Positions 8,650 to 16,675 are shown, numbered from the stretch's first letter. The stretch: 64,000 nucleotides of DNA from Orlajensenia leifsoniae (GCF_004570845.1 NZ_SPQZ01000004.1:372001-436000); one strand, 5' to 3'. Notes: generated by a model from the letters alone, not told the origin. Translations and numbers: made by a program.

Positions 8650-9255
8650 CTACTGGTCGAAGACCCGGCGATCCGCGCTCGTGGCGAGGGTGCGCGGCGC
8701 ACGCACCGCCCAGAGCGGACGCCGCTCGAACCAGGTGAGCAGTTGCGGCTCGATGCGGGTGAAGTCGGTGAGCGTCATCGGAACCGGCGCGTGCACGACC
8801 GGTGCTCCGAGACGGGCAGCCACCTGCTGGATGGCTGAGCGAGTCCAGATCTGTCCGCGCATGCGCAGCACCAGTCTGTCGCGGCCGTCGAGGGCGAACA
8901 GCTGGGGGACGGTCTCCATGCCATTGCCCGTGTACAGGTCGATGAGCAGGATGGTGTCGACGTCGCTCGAGCGCACCCGGTTGGTGAAGCCGAACGGCCA
9001 GTGGTCTTCGACACCCCAGTCGTGCAGCTGTACGTAGACGCTGCGGGAGGCGATGACGCCCACGCCGACGATGAGCATCACGAGAGCCTGGAGTGCGGTC
9101 ACGATCGGCCAACTGTCCACCGGCACGCTGACCCAGTACAGCACGGCGAACACCGGCACCGTGAGCACTCCGGTGGCGACTGCGAGTTGTCCGAAAAGGG
9201 GGCTGCGAGGACGGAACGTCTGTGTACGAACGTCGGTGCCACGTACTTCGGTCAT
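8650..9255 (-). CDS. Uncharacterised two-TM membrane protein
   Basis: I do not recognise this 201-aa protein. Two hydrophobic segments near residues 22-42 and 46-68 form a hairpin, followed by a soluble domain of about 130 residues with alternating beta-like stretches (DTILLIDLYTG, DRLVLRMRG) that resembles a PH-like bacterial domain only in outline. The start at 9255 is preferred because GAGGGGG lies eight bases upstream, and the extra 26 residues of the longer frame are unlike the rest. It is convergent with the methylase gene and divergent from the next gene. Confidence 0.6.
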   Translation of the reverse strand: MTEVRGTDVRTQTFRPRSPLFGQLAVATGVLTVPVFAVLYWVSVPVDSWPIVTALQALVMLIVGVGVIASRSVYVQLHDWGVEDHWPFGFTNRVRSSDVDTILLIDLYTGNGMETVPQLFALDGRDRLVLRMRGQIWTRSAIQQVAARLGAPVVHAPVPMTLTDFTRIEPQLLTWFERRPLWAVRAPRTLATSADRRVFDQ

Positions 9256-9453
9256 CAAAGAAACCCCCTCGATCATTGTGGGGCACAGCGAACAAGGATC
9301 GGAAGCCGCATTAACGAGGACATCGGGGGGCACGGGGTGCAGGAGCCGTCACCGTCCAGGGTGGAGCCCACAGCGATGCGCGCGGACCGGGGCGCAGAAT
9401 GGGAGCTGGGCCGATCCGTCCGGGTCGCTCCCACGCGACCTCGAGGAGCTCTC

Positions 9454-10131
9454 ATGACCCGAACGGCCATCATCGGCGGACACGGCAAGATCGCCCTGCT
9501 GCTGGCACGATCGCTGACAGATGCCGGCCACCTGGCCGTCGGCGTCATCCGCAATCCCGCGCACGCCGACGAGGTGCGCGCCGCAGGCGCTGTTCCCGTC
9601 GTGCTCGACATCGAGACCGCCTCCGCCGAGGAGCTGGCGTCGGCGCTCGCCGCCGTCTCGTCGGACGGTGACGGGGCCGTCGACGCCGTGGTCTTCGCCG
9701 CTGGAGCCGGCGGCGGATCGGGCGCCGCCCGCAAGGAGACCGTCGACCACCAGGGCTCGGTGAAGTCGATCGCGGCTGCGCGGCAGAGCGGCATCCGTCG
9801 CTTCGTGCAGATCTCGTACATCGGTGCGGATCAGGCCGACACCTCGGGCGACGAGTCGTTCGGCGCCTACCAGAAGGCCAAGAAGGCGGCGGATGACGCC
9901 CTGCGGGCGAGCGATCTCGACTGGACGATCGTGCGGCCGGGACACCTGAACGACGACGCGGCCACGGGTCGCGTGCGGATCGGCGATGACGTCACCTCGG
10001 GCTCGACGAGCCGTGCCAACACCGCCGCCGTCATCGCGGCACTGCTCGAGGGGCCCGTGGCGCTCGGCGGAGTGCTGAACGTCATCGACGGCGACACCCC
10101 GATCGCCGAGGCACTCGCCTCGCTCGACTGA
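9454..10131 (+). CDS. NAD(P)H-binding SDR/NmrA-like protein
   Basis: A 225-aa atypical short-chain dehydrogenase. The dinucleotide-binding loop is IIGGHGKIALLLA at residues 6-18, the mid-domain ISYIGAD corresponds to the SDR serine strand, and YQKAKKAADD supplies the Tyr-x-x-x-Lys pair. WTIVRPGHL is the conserved post-catalytic motif of the YwnB/YhfK-type group. Length fits the single-domain family. A GAGGAG site precedes the ATG. The product is probably a redox-sensing or isomerase-like oxidoreductase with unknown substrate. Confidence 0.75.
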   Translation: MTRTAIIGGHGKIALLLARSLTDAGHLAVGVIRNPAHADEVRAAGAVPVVLDIETASAEELASALAAVSSDGDGAVDAVVFAAGAGGGSGAARKETVDHQGSVKSIAAARQSGIRRFVQISYIGADQADTSGDESFGAYQKAKKAADDALRASDLDWTIVRPGHLNDDAATGRVRIGDDVTSGSTSRANTAAVIAALLEGPVALGGVLNVIDGDTPIAEALASLD

Positions 10132-10178
10132 CCCGCTCCCCGCCACGGGCTACCCCCGAACAGGGTGCGGCCCGTGGC

Positions 10179-10184
10179 TAGGAT
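10179..10184 (+). promoter_or_regulatory. -10 element TAGGAT, leaderless start
   Basis: TAGGAT is followed by six bases and the ATG at 10191, with no ribosome site between them. Confidence 0.5.
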
Positions 10185-10190
10185 CGAGCC

Positions 10191-12062
10191 ATGAGCGACG
10201 AGGTTCAGAATGCCCAGGCTGCCGCCATCGCGGCCGCCGAGGAAGCGGAGCGGCTGCAGGCTGCGGCCCATGAGGCCATCCTGAAGGCGCAGCAGGCGGC
10301 CGAGCTCGCCCGGGCAGCGGCCGAGGCGCAGGTGGCTGCGGGCGCGGTCGAGGGGCAGGCGACTGCGGGCGCGGCCGAGGGTGCAGGCGCGGCGGCCGCG
10401 GCATCCGTTCCCCCGAGCGCCTCGGGTCCGCTCGACCCCGAGCAGGTCGAGGCGATCCGTGCGGGGTACGAGATCAGCGGCGCCGCGCTCGAGATGGGTT
10501 CCCTCGTCAACGGAGATCCTCTCGCCGACGTGCAGGTGCGCATCCCGCTCGCCATGATGAATCGCCACGGGCTGGTGGCCGGCGCCACCGGAACCGGCAA
10601 GACGCGCACTCTGCAGGGCCTCGCCGAGCAGTTGTCGGCCCACGGCGTCGCCGTGTTCGCCGCCGACATCAAGGGCGACCTGTCCGGCGTCGCGACACCC
10701 GGGGTGTCGAGCGAGAAGCTCCTCGCCCGCACCCAGGGCATCGGCCAGGACTGGACGCCGGCGAGCTTCCCGGTGGAGTACTTCTCGCTCGGCGGCGTGG
10801 GCAACGGCGTTCCGATCCGCGCCACCCTCGCCGGATTCGGTCCGCTGCTGCTCAGCAAGGCTCTCGGCCTCAATGCCACCCAGGAGTCGAGCCTCGGGCT
10901 CGTGTTCCACTACGCCGAGGAGAAGGGGCTGGCGCTGCTCGACCTCGCCGACCTGCGCGCCGTTCTCACCTACCTCGTCGGCGACGAGGGCAAGGCCGAG
11001 CTCGTGGGCCTCGGCGGTCTCTCCAGTGCCACCGTCGGCGTGATCCTGCGCGAACTCATCGTCTTCGCGGACGGGGGAGCGGATGTGTTCTTCGGCGAAC
11101 CCGAGATCGACACCGCCGAGTTCCTGCGCCTGGCGTCGGACGGACGCGGCATCATCAGCCTGCTGGAGGTTCCCGGCGTCGCCGACAAGCCGGCGCTGTA
11201 CTCGACCTTCCTGATGTGGCTGCTCGCCGACCTGTTCAACGACCTGCCCGAGGTGGGCGACCTCGACAAGCCCAAGCTGGTGTTCTTCTTCGACGAGGCC
11301 CACCTGCTCTTCACCGATGCGTCGAAGGACTTCCTCGCCCAGGTCGTGCAGACGGTGCGTCTCATCCGGTCGAAGGGCGTCGGCATCTTCTTCGTGACCC
11401 AGACCCCGAAGGACGTACCGGCCGACGTGCTCGCCCAGCTCGGCTCCAGGGTGCAGCACCAGCTGCGTGCGTTCACGCCCGACGACGCCAAGGCCCTGCG
11501 AGCCACGGTGACGACCTACCCGAAGTCGGGCTACGACCTCGGTGAGGTGCTCACCACCCTCGGCACCGGCGAGGCCATCGTCACCGTCATGAACGAGAAG
11601 GGCGCACCGAGCCCCGTCGCCTGGACGCGTCTGCGTGCACCGCAGGGTCTGATGTCGCCGACGCCCGAGCCCGAGATCGCGGCTGCCGTCGCGGCATCGC
11701 CGCTGCAGGCCGTGTACGGAACCGCGGTCGACCGGGAGTCGGCATCCGAGATCCTCACGACCAAGATGAATGCGGCGGCTGCAGCTGCCCAGGCCGTCGC
11801 CGATGCCGAGGCCGCGAAGAAGGCCGAGGCAGAGTACGCCAAGCAGGCGGCGGCGATCAAGAAGCAGACCGACGCCGAGGCCGCAGCGCGTGCCAAGGCC
11901 AGGCGCACGGCGGATGCCGAGGCAGCTCGAGCCGCGAAGGAGCAGGCGGCGAGGGCGAAGGCGCAGGGCAGGGTCATCAAGGACGTGCTCGGGTCGCCGG
12001 CCACCCGCACCATCCTCACGGGGGTGCTGGCGGGCATCTTCGGGACGCGCAAGCGGCGCTGA
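10191..12062 (+). CDS. HerA-like ATPase (DUF853 family)
   Basis: A 623-aa predicted DNA-translocase-type ATPase of the HerA/FtsK superfamily. An Ala-rich coiled coil fills residues 1-75. The ATPase core has Walker A GATGTGKT (Lys137), Walker B VFFFDEAH (Asp368-Glu369) and a FFVTQTP sensor stretch. The C-terminal 110 residues are again Ala/Lys/Glu-rich coiled coil, ending in a short basic tail (GTRKRR). No nuclease partner (NurA) or defence genes flank it, so it looks like the housekeeping actinobacterial paralogue of unknown role. The leaderless -10 box sits upstream. Confidence 0.8.
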   Translation: MSDEVQNAQAAAIAAAEEAERLQAAAHEAILKAQQAAELARAAAEAQVAAGAVEGQATAGAAEGAGAAAAASVPPSASGPLDPEQVEAIRAGYEISGAALEMGSLVNGDPLADVQVRIPLAMMNRHGLVAGATGTGKTRTLQGLAEQLSAHGVAVFAADIKGDLSGVATPGVSSEKLLARTQGIGQDWTPASFPVEYFSLGGVGNGVPIRATLAGFGPLLLSKALGLNATQESSLGLVFHYAEEKGLALLDLADLRAVLTYLVGDEGKAELVGLGGLSSATVGVILRELIVFADGGADVFFGEPEIDTAEFLRLASDGRGIISLLEVPGVADKPALYSTFLMWLLADLFNDLPEVGDLDKPKLVFFFDEAHLLFTDASKDFLAQVVQTVRLIRSKGVGIFFVTQTPKDVPADVLAQLGSRVQHQLRAFTPDDAKALRATVTTYPKSGYDLGEVLTTLGTGEAIVTVMNEKGAPSPVAWTRLRAPQGLMSPTPEPEIAAAVAASPLQAVYGTAVDRESASEILTTKMNAAAAAAQAVADAEAAKKAEAEYAKQAAAIKKQTDAEAAARAKARRTADAEAARAAKEQAARAKAQGRVIKDVLGSPATRTILTGVLAGIFGTRKRR

Positions 12063-12113
12063 GCCGACCGATCGGCCGTCGAGTGGGTGCCGGCCGTCAG
12101 ATCGATGCCGGAG

Positions 12114-12129
12114 ACAGGGTGCTCCCTGT
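12114..12129. terminator. Small hairpin between convergent genes
   Basis: ACAGGG-TGCT-CCCTGT is a perfect 6-bp stem between the HerA-like gene and the VOC gene. There is no T run, so terminator function is only suggested. Confidence 0.35.
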
Positions 12130-12131
12130 GC

Positions 12132-12542
12132 TCAGTGCAGTTGCTGGATGCGGATGAGGTTGCCCGCCGGGTCGCGGAAGGCGCAATCGCGCAGGCCGTA
12201 GTCCTGGTCCATCGGCTCCTGCACGACCTCGGCATCGCTCGCCTCGATCCGCTCGAACACGGCATCGAGGTCGTCCGTCGCCAGGAGGACGCCGGCGAAG
12301 GTGCCCTTGGCCATCATCTCGGCGATGGCGTCGGCTTCAGCGTCGGTGATGCCCGGGTCGGCCGTGGGCGGCTGGAGCACGATGGAGGTGCCCGGCTGAC
12401 CCGGAGCACTGACCGTGATCCACCGCATCCCCGCGTAACCGACGTCGTTCAGCACCTCGAAGCCGAGCACATCACGGTAGAACGCCAGGGAGGCATCCGG
12501 GTCGGTGTGGGGAAGGTAGCTCGCGTGAATGGTGATCTTCAT
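12132..12542 (-). CDS. VOC-family (glyoxalase/bleomycin-resistance fold) protein
   Basis: A 136-aa vicinal-oxygen-chelate domain made of two beta-alpha-beta-beta-beta modules: HASYLPHTDPDASLAFY at the start and DPAGNLIRI at the C-terminus. The metal ligands are only partly visible, so the activity may be dioxygenase, isomerase or ligand binding. The ATG at 12542 gives the usual family N-terminus; a GTG at 12551 overlapping the AraC stop is the alternative. It lies directly behind the AraC gene, and a candidate AraC site lies 35 bp upstream within the end of that gene. Confidence 0.75.
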   Translation of the reverse strand: MKITIHASYLPHTDPDASLAFYRDVLGFEVLNDVGYAGMRWITVSAPGQPGTSIVLQPPTADPGITDAEADAIAEMMAKGTFAGVLLATDDLDAVFERIEASDAEVVQEPMDQDYGLRDCAFRDPAGNLIRIQQLH

Positions 12543-12547
12543 GGCGC

Positions 12548-12991
12548 TCACGCTACGGGGAGGGCTGCTCCGCGCTCTTCTCGATTCCTGATCGGTCGGG
12601 TCACGACGCGCGTGACGCAGGCGGGCATTCCGGCCGTGGTGTCGGCCCCGCGACGGTAGACGCTGGGGGAGACCCCGACGAGTTCGCTGAATCGCGTGCT
12701 GAAGGTGCCGAGCGACGAGAACCCGACGGCGAAGCAGATCTCCGTGACGCTGAGGTCGTCGCGGCGGAGGAGGGTCATGGCGCGCTCGATGCGTCTGGTC
12801 ATCAGGTAGCGGTAGGGCGCCTCACCGTAGGCGAGCTTGAACGCTCGGCTGAGGTGTCCGCTCGACAGGTTCACGCCGCGTGCGAGCGCTTCGATGTCGA
12901 GTGGCGACGCGTACTCCCGATCGATCCGGTCGCGCACTCGACGCAGCAGCACGAGATCGTTCCGCCGGTTCTCGGGCGTCGTCCTGGGCAT
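12548..12991 (-). CDS. AraC-family transcriptional regulator
   Basis: A 147-aa minimal AraC protein consisting almost only of the two-HTH DNA-binding domain (residues about 12-110, including SVTEICFAVGFSSLGTFSTRF), with no N-terminal ligand domain. A C-terminal tail of about 35 residues follows. The start at 12991 is preferred over a GTG at 13042 because GGAGGA sits five bases upstream. It is probably the local regulator of the VOC gene behind it and the DUF1801 gene in front, since an identical 18-bp word precedes both. Confidence 0.8.
   Translation of the reverse strand: MPRTTPENRRNDLVLLRRVRDRIDREYASPLDIEALARGVNLSSGHLSRAFKLAYGEAPYRYLMTRRIERAMTLLRRDDLSVTEICFAVGFSSLGTFSTRFSELVGVSPSVYRRGADTTAGMPACVTRVVTRPIRNREERGAALPVA
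12577..12594 (-). promoter_or_regulatory. Candidate AraC operator upstream of the VOC gene
   Basis: CGATCAGGAATCGAGAAG read on the minus strand, inside the 3' end of the AraC gene and 34 bp before the VOC ATG. An identical copy stands upstream of the DUF1801 gene at 13107-13124. Confidence 0.55.
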
Positions 12992-13106
12992 TGCTTCCTC
13001 CGCGGTCGCCTTCGGGGGCCCGGATGCCGTTTCCGGGTGCACTCACTCTGCCACGATCCGCGCTGGGCGGAGCGGCGTGCACGGCCCGGCCCGACCGGGG
13101 CCTGAA

Positions 13107-13124
13107 CGATCAGGAATCGAGAAG
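13107..13124 (+). promoter_or_regulatory. Candidate AraC operator upstream of the DUF1801 gene
   Basis: CGATCAGGAATCGAGAAG on the plus strand, 67 bp before the ATG at 13192 and 115 bp upstream of the divergent AraC start. It is identical over 18 bp to 12594-12577. Confidence 0.6.
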
Positions 13125-13191
13125 CGGGGGCCGATGGCGTGCCGCTACCGTGATCGGACACCGACGATGAGCGACGTGAGGACACCAAGAC

Positions 13192-13674
13192 ATGAGCACC
13201 CCATCCCAGACGAGCAGGAAGCCCGATGACGGAGCGAGCGCATCGGGAGGGTTCTCCGCCGAGGAACGCGTCGCGATGAAGCAGCGGGCCGCCGAGCTCA
13301 AGGCCGAGGCGCGACGGGGGAGTGCCGCCGAGAAGGCGGCGGCCGAGGAGGCCGCTGTGATGGCGAAGATCGCCGCCATGCAGCAGCCCGATCGCGACCT
13401 AGCGGAACGCCTCCATGCGATCGTGACGGATGCCGCCCCCGAACTCTCGCCGAAGCTCTACTACGGCCAGCCGGGGTGGGCGCAGAACGGGAAGGTCATC
13501 GTCTTCTTCCGGAGCGGGCTGGACGACAAGGCGCGCTATTCGACTCTCGGCTTCAGCGTCAACGCGAAGCTCGACGACGATGCCGGTCTCTGGCCGAGCT
13601 CCTATGCCCTCGATCACCTGACCGATGAGAGTGCAGAGCTCATCGGGCGGATGGTCCGGAGGGCCGTGGGCTGA
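13192..13674 (+). CDS. DUF1801-domain protein
   Basis: A 160-aa protein. Residues about 20-60 form a charged Ala/Glu/Lys helix, and residues 65-158 form a DUF1801/YdhG-like alpha-beta domain with KLYYGQPGWAQNGKVIVFF. The fold is sometimes called an iron-chaperone-like domain, but no biochemical role is established for most members. Its divergent AraC neighbour and the shared operator word with the VOC gene suggest one small regulon. It ends just before a strong hairpin terminator. Confidence 0.7.
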   Translation: MSTPSQTSRKPDDGASASGGFSAEERVAMKQRAAELKAEARRGSAAEKAAAEEAAVMAKIAAMQQPDRDLAERLHAIVTDAAPELSPKLYYGQPGWAQNGKVIVFFRSGLDDKARYSTLGFSVNAKLDDDAGLWPSSYALDHLTDESAELIGRMVRRAVG

Positions 13675-13696
13675 TCGGGTCGGCATCCGGAACCAG

Positions 13697-13726
13697 AAAA
13701 GGCCCGCTCGTGTGAGCGGGCCTTTC
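13697..13726. terminator. Intrinsic terminator, left copy
   Basis: The AGGCCCGCTC stem with a GTGT loop, flanked by A and T runs, lies 22 bp after the DUF1801 stop. It can act in both directions. Confidence 0.75.
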
Positions 13727-13799
13727 CTTATGCGGAGAATGGGGGATTCGAACCCCGGCTGTGGGCGCTGCGCGTCACCCGTGCGGCATCCGGAACCAG

Positions 13800-13829
13800 A
13801 AAAGGCCCGCTCGTGTGAGCGGGCCTTTT
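13800..13829 (-). terminator. Intrinsic terminator of tRNA-Ser
   Basis: A perfect AAAAGGCCCGCTC / GAGCGGGCCTTTT hairpin begins four bases beyond the CCA end of the minus-strand tRNA. Confidence 0.8.
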
Positions 13830-13832
13830 CAA

Positions 13833-13920
13833 TGGCGGAGAATGGGGGATTCGAACCCCCGAGGGCTTTCACCCAACACGCTTTCCAAGCGTGCGCCATA
13901 GGCCACTAGGCGAATTCTCC
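13833..13920 (-). tRNA. tRNA-Ser (anticodon GGA), CCA encoded
   Basis: On the minus strand the gene runs GGAGAATTCG to ATTCTCCGCCA, giving a 7-bp acceptor stem, discriminator G and an encoded CCA. The anticodon loop TTGGAAA (anticodon at 13884-13886) reads UCC/UCU serine codons. A long variable arm typical of serine tRNAs is present, and the T-arm is GGGGGTTCGAATCCCCC. Confidence 0.93.
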
Positions 13921-14026
13921 TGGTCGATCGCGTTCCCGAAGGAAACGACCTCAGAGAATCTTACCCGACGCTGAGGGCTCCGGATGCCGCGAGCCATCCT
14001 GTGCGCCGAGCACGCCATTCATCCCG

Positions 14027-14032
14027 TAAACT
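14027..14032 (+). promoter_or_regulatory. -10 element TAAACT of the SRP RNA gene
   Basis: TAAACT ends seven bases before the predicted 5' end of the SRP RNA at 14040. Confidence 0.45.
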
Positions 14033-14039
14033 GTTCCTC

Positions 14040-14127
14040 GGCTCCTCGCGTGGCGCCATCCAGGCCAACTCCCCCAGGGCGGAAACGCAGCAAGGGTAAC
14101 CGGGCTCTGACGGGTGCGCGAGGGGTC
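14040..14127 (+). ncRNA. ffs: Signal recognition particle RNA, small bacterial type
   Basis: RNA core of the particle that brings nascent membrane proteins to the Sec translocon, with Ffh. The apical domain is recognisable from CAGGGCGGAAACGCAGCAAG, which contains the GGAA-type tetraloop. The 5' strand GGCTCCTCGCG (14040-14050) pairs with CGCGAGGGGTC (14117-14127) to close the terminal stem, so the core is about 88 nt. The 3' half of that stem is repeated twice more downstream, which may allow alternative 3' ends. Mature ends are inferred from pairing only. Confidence 0.88.
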
Positions 14128-14277
14128 ACCTCTCTTTAACGGCCCGCGCGGGTAACCGGGACGCTGCTGATGTGCCGAGGTGCGCGAGGGGTCACCTCTC
14201 TCTAACGGGCCGCGCGGGTAACCGGGACTGTGCTGATGTACCGAGGTGCGCGAGGGGTCACCTCTCTTTAACGGGCC
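14115..14277 (+). repeat. 66-bp tandem repeat of the SRP RNA 3' end (2.5 copies)
   Basis: Units start at 14115, 14181 and 14247 with TGCGCGAGGGGTCACCTCTC and are nearly identical; the third stops matching after about 31 bp. Each contains the 3' strand of the SRP terminal stem. GGGTAACCGGG from the SRP body also recurs, at 14094, 14150 and 14216. Confidence 0.88.
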
Positions 14278-14381
14278 ACGGGGCCCGCGCGGGCTGGCCG
14301 GCCACCGCGTTTACAGGATCAGGGCGCCGTTGAGTGCTCAGGCGGGCACATCCTCGGCCTCATCCTGCATACCTGGCGGCG

Positions 14382-14448
14382 GCAGATGCAGGACCACAGC
14401 CGTTTCGAGCTCCCCGGAGGCTCGAAACGCCGCCCATCCTGCATCTGC
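14382..14448. repeat. Nested double palindrome upstream of pta
   Basis: Outer arms GCAGATGCAGGA (14382-14393) and TCCTGCATCTGC (14437-14448) enclose inner arms CGTTTCGAGC (14401-14410) and GCTCGAAACG (14420-14429). Both are perfect, with 7-nt spacers on each side. The word CATCCTGCAT occurs once more at 14361-14370. Nothing coding is convincing in 14278-14536. Confidence 0.75.
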
Positions 14449-14536
14449 GGGGCGAGGGTTGCCGGTGAGGGTGAACTCCGCCTGAAAGGTCACCGCAAGC
14501 TGCACATTCGCTGAGCGTCGGCAGCGAGCGCGCCCG

Positions 14537-14542
14537 TAGGCT
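14537..14542 (+). promoter_or_regulatory. -10 element TAGGCT before pta
   Basis: TAGGCT then GGGAGG then GTG at 14549. Transcription could start at the GTG; the GGGAGG is too close to serve well as a ribosome site. Confidence 0.4.
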
Positions 14543-14548
14543 GGGAGG

Positions 14549-16672
14549 GTGGCGCGAAGCATCTACCTGAGCTCTGCCGAAGGGCATACCGGCAAGTCGA
14601 CGATCGCGCTCGGAATCCTGGCGACGCTGACCCGCACGACGGCGAAGGTCGGGGTCTTCCGGCCCATCGCACGCTCCACCGCCGAGCGGGACTACGTTCT
14701 CGACCTGCTGCTCGAGCAGTCGACGGCCGGCCTCGACTACGACACCTGCGTCGGAGTCACGTACGACGATGTGCACACGGATCCGGATGCCGCCCTCTCC
14801 CGCATCGTCGAGCGCTACAAGGCCGTCGAGGCCGCGTGCGACGCCGTCGTCATCGTCGGCAGCGACTACACCGACGTCGGAAGCCCCACCGAGCTCGGCT
14901 ACAACGCCCGCATCGCCGCCAACCTCGGCGCCCCCGTGCTGCTCGCCCTCGGCGGCCGCCACACCCAGAGCGGCGTGGGCGAGGCCCTCGGCCGCGCCGA
15001 AGCCCGCACGGCCGACGACATGCGCCAGTTCGCCGAGCTGTCGCTCGCCGAGCTCCGCGTCGAGCACGCCTCGCTGCTCGCCGTCATCGTCAACCGTGCC
15101 GATCCCGAGAACCTCGAGGAGATCGTCTCGGCTGTGGCATCCGCGATCCCCGGAACGACGGATGTTCCCGTCTGGGCCATTCCCGAAGACCCCGTGCTCG
15201 TGGCACCGACCATGGGCGCCATCCTCGAGGCCACCGACGGCACCCTCATCAAGGGCGACAAGGAGCTGCTGTCACGCGAGGCCCTCGGCGTGGTCGTCGC
15301 CGCGATGTCGATGGACAACGTGCTGCCCCGCCTCGTCGACGGTGCTGTCGTCGTCGTCCCGGGCGACCGCACCGATGTGCTCCTCGCCGTGCTGCTGGCC
15401 AACGCGTCGGGAACGTTCCCGTCGCTCGCCGGCATCGTGCTGAACGGCGGCTTCGAGCTGCCCGAGCCCATCGAGCGCCTCATCGAGGGCGTGCGCTCGC
15501 CGCTGCCCGTGATCAGCACGCCGCTCACCACCTACGAGACCGCGGTGCGCATCACGCACACGCGTGGCCGGCTCGCCGCGGAGTCGCGCAACAAGTTCGA
15601 CACCGCCCTCGCCCTGTTCGAGCAGAACATCGACGGCGACGCCCTCATCGAGCTGCTCGACCTCAACCGCTCCAGCGTCATCACGCCGCTCATGTTCGAG
15701 TACGGCCTCATCGAGCGCGCGCGCTCCGAGCGCCGCCGCATAGTGCTGCCCGAGGGCAACGACGACCGCATCCTGCGTGCGGCGGCCACGGTACTGGCGC
15801 GCGGCATCGCCGACATCACGATCCTGGGCGAGCCGTTCGAGGTGCGCTCGCGGGCCATCGAGCTCGGACTCGACATCGCCGCGGCCGACGTCGTGAGTCC
15901 CTTCGACGACGTGCTGCGCTTCAAGTTCGCCAACAGCTACGCCGAGCTGCGCGCCTACAAGGGCAAGGCCGCTCCCACGGTCGAGCAGGCGCGGGACACC
16001 GTCACCGATGTCTCCTACTTCGGCACCATGATGGTGCACCTGGGCCTCGCCGACGGCATGGTCTCCGGTGCGGCGCACACCACGGCGCACACCATCCGTC
16101 CCGCCTTCGAGATCATCAAGACCCGGCCGGGCGTCGGAGTGGTGTCGAGCGTGTTCCTCATGGCCCTAGCCGATCGGGTGCTGGTCTACGGCGACTGCGC
16201 CGTCATCCCCGACCCCACCTCCGAGCAGCTCGCCGACATCGCCGTCTCGTCCGCGGGCACCGCCGAGCAGTTCGGCATCGAGCCGCGCGTGGCGATGCTC
16301 TCGTACTCCACCGGCGAGTCGGGATCGGGTGCCGACGTCGAGAAGGTGCGCGATGCCACGGCCATAGTTCGGGAACGGATGCCCGACCTCCTCGTCGAGG
16401 GACCCATCCAGTACGACGCAGCGGCCGATGCCGCCGTCGCCGCCGCGAAGGCGCCCCACTCGGCCGTCGCCGGTCGCGCGACGGTGTTCATCTTCCCCGA
16501 CCTCAACACCGGCAACAACACCTACAAGGCCGTGCAGCGCAGTGCCGGCGCCGTCGCCATCGGGCCGGTGCTCCAGGGCCTCAACAAGCCGATCAACGAC
16601 CTCTCCCGAGGAGCGACAGTGCAGGACATCGTGAACACCGTGGCCATCACCGCGATCCAGGCAGCGGGCTGA
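14549..16672 (+). CDS. pta: Phosphate acetyltransferase (long form)
   Basis: Interconverts acetyl-CoA and acetyl phosphate (EC 2.3.1.8) in the cytosol. At 707 aa it is the long type: a BioD-like N-terminal P-loop domain (SSAEGHTGKST near residue 7), a DRTGG domain around 210-330, and the catalytic PTA_PTB domain from about 380 to the end, with signatures GTMMVHLG, GDCAVIPDPT and SYSTGESGSG. The GTG start is set by conservation of RSIYLSSAEG. It is separated from ackA by three bases, forming the overflow/acetate-scavenging operon. Confidence 0.96.
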   Translation: MARSIYLSSAEGHTGKSTIALGILATLTRTTAKVGVFRPIARSTAERDYVLDLLLEQSTAGLDYDTCVGVTYDDVHTDPDAALSRIVERYKAVEAACDAVVIVGSDYTDVGSPTELGYNARIAANLGAPVLLALGGRHTQSGVGEALGRAEARTADDMRQFAELSLAELRVEHASLLAVIVNRADPENLEEIVSAVASAIPGTTDVPVWAIPEDPVLVAPTMGAILEATDGTLIKGDKELLSREALGVVVAAMSMDNVLPRLVDGAVVVVPGDRTDVLLAVLLANASGTFPSLAGIVLNGGFELPEPIERLIEGVRSPLPVISTPLTTYETAVRITHTRGRLAAESRNKFDTALALFEQNIDGDALIELLDLNRSSVITPLMFEYGLIERARSERRRIVLPEGNDDRILRAAATVLARGIADITILGEPFEVRSRAIELGLDIAAADVVSPFDDVLRFKFANSYAELRAYKGKAAPTVEQARDTVTDVSYFGTMMVHLGLADGMVSGAAHTTAHTIRPAFEIIKTRPGVGVVSSVFLMALADRVLVYGDCAVIPDPTSEQLADIAVSSAGTAEQFGIEPRVAMLSYSTGESGSGADVEKVRDATAIVRERMPDLLVEGPIQYDAAADAAVAAAKAPHSAVAGRATVFIFPDLNTGNNTYKAVQRSAGAVAIGPVLQGLNKPINDLSRGATVQDIVNTVAITAIQAAG

Positions 16673-16675
16673 GTC

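Larger units (their letters stand above)
13681..13860. repeat. Two-copy direct repeat (about 77 bp, offset 103 bp) with terminator and tRNA-Ser 3' end
   Basis: 13681-13757 and 13784-13860 match with few substitutions. Each copy holds CGGCATCCGGAACCAG, a strong hairpin, and the last 25 bases of tRNA-Ser. In the right copy the tRNA is complete; in the left copy it stops after the T-loop, so that copy is a remnant. Confidence 0.8.

Noticed and set aside
10191-12062. HerA-type antiphage defence system
   Set aside because: No nuclease or other defence partner is adjacent; the long coiled-coil family member is widespread as a single gene.
13735-13760. Second tRNA-Ser gene
   Set aside because: Only the 3' end (about 25 bases) is present; no anticodon arm or 5' half can be found.
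14115-14277. CRISPR array
   Set aside because: Repeats are contiguous copies of the SRP RNA end without variable spacers, and no cas genes are present.
14338-14562. Minus-strand 74-codon frame in the gap before pta
   Set aside because: Lies over the nested palindrome, has no ribosome site and no recognisable motif.
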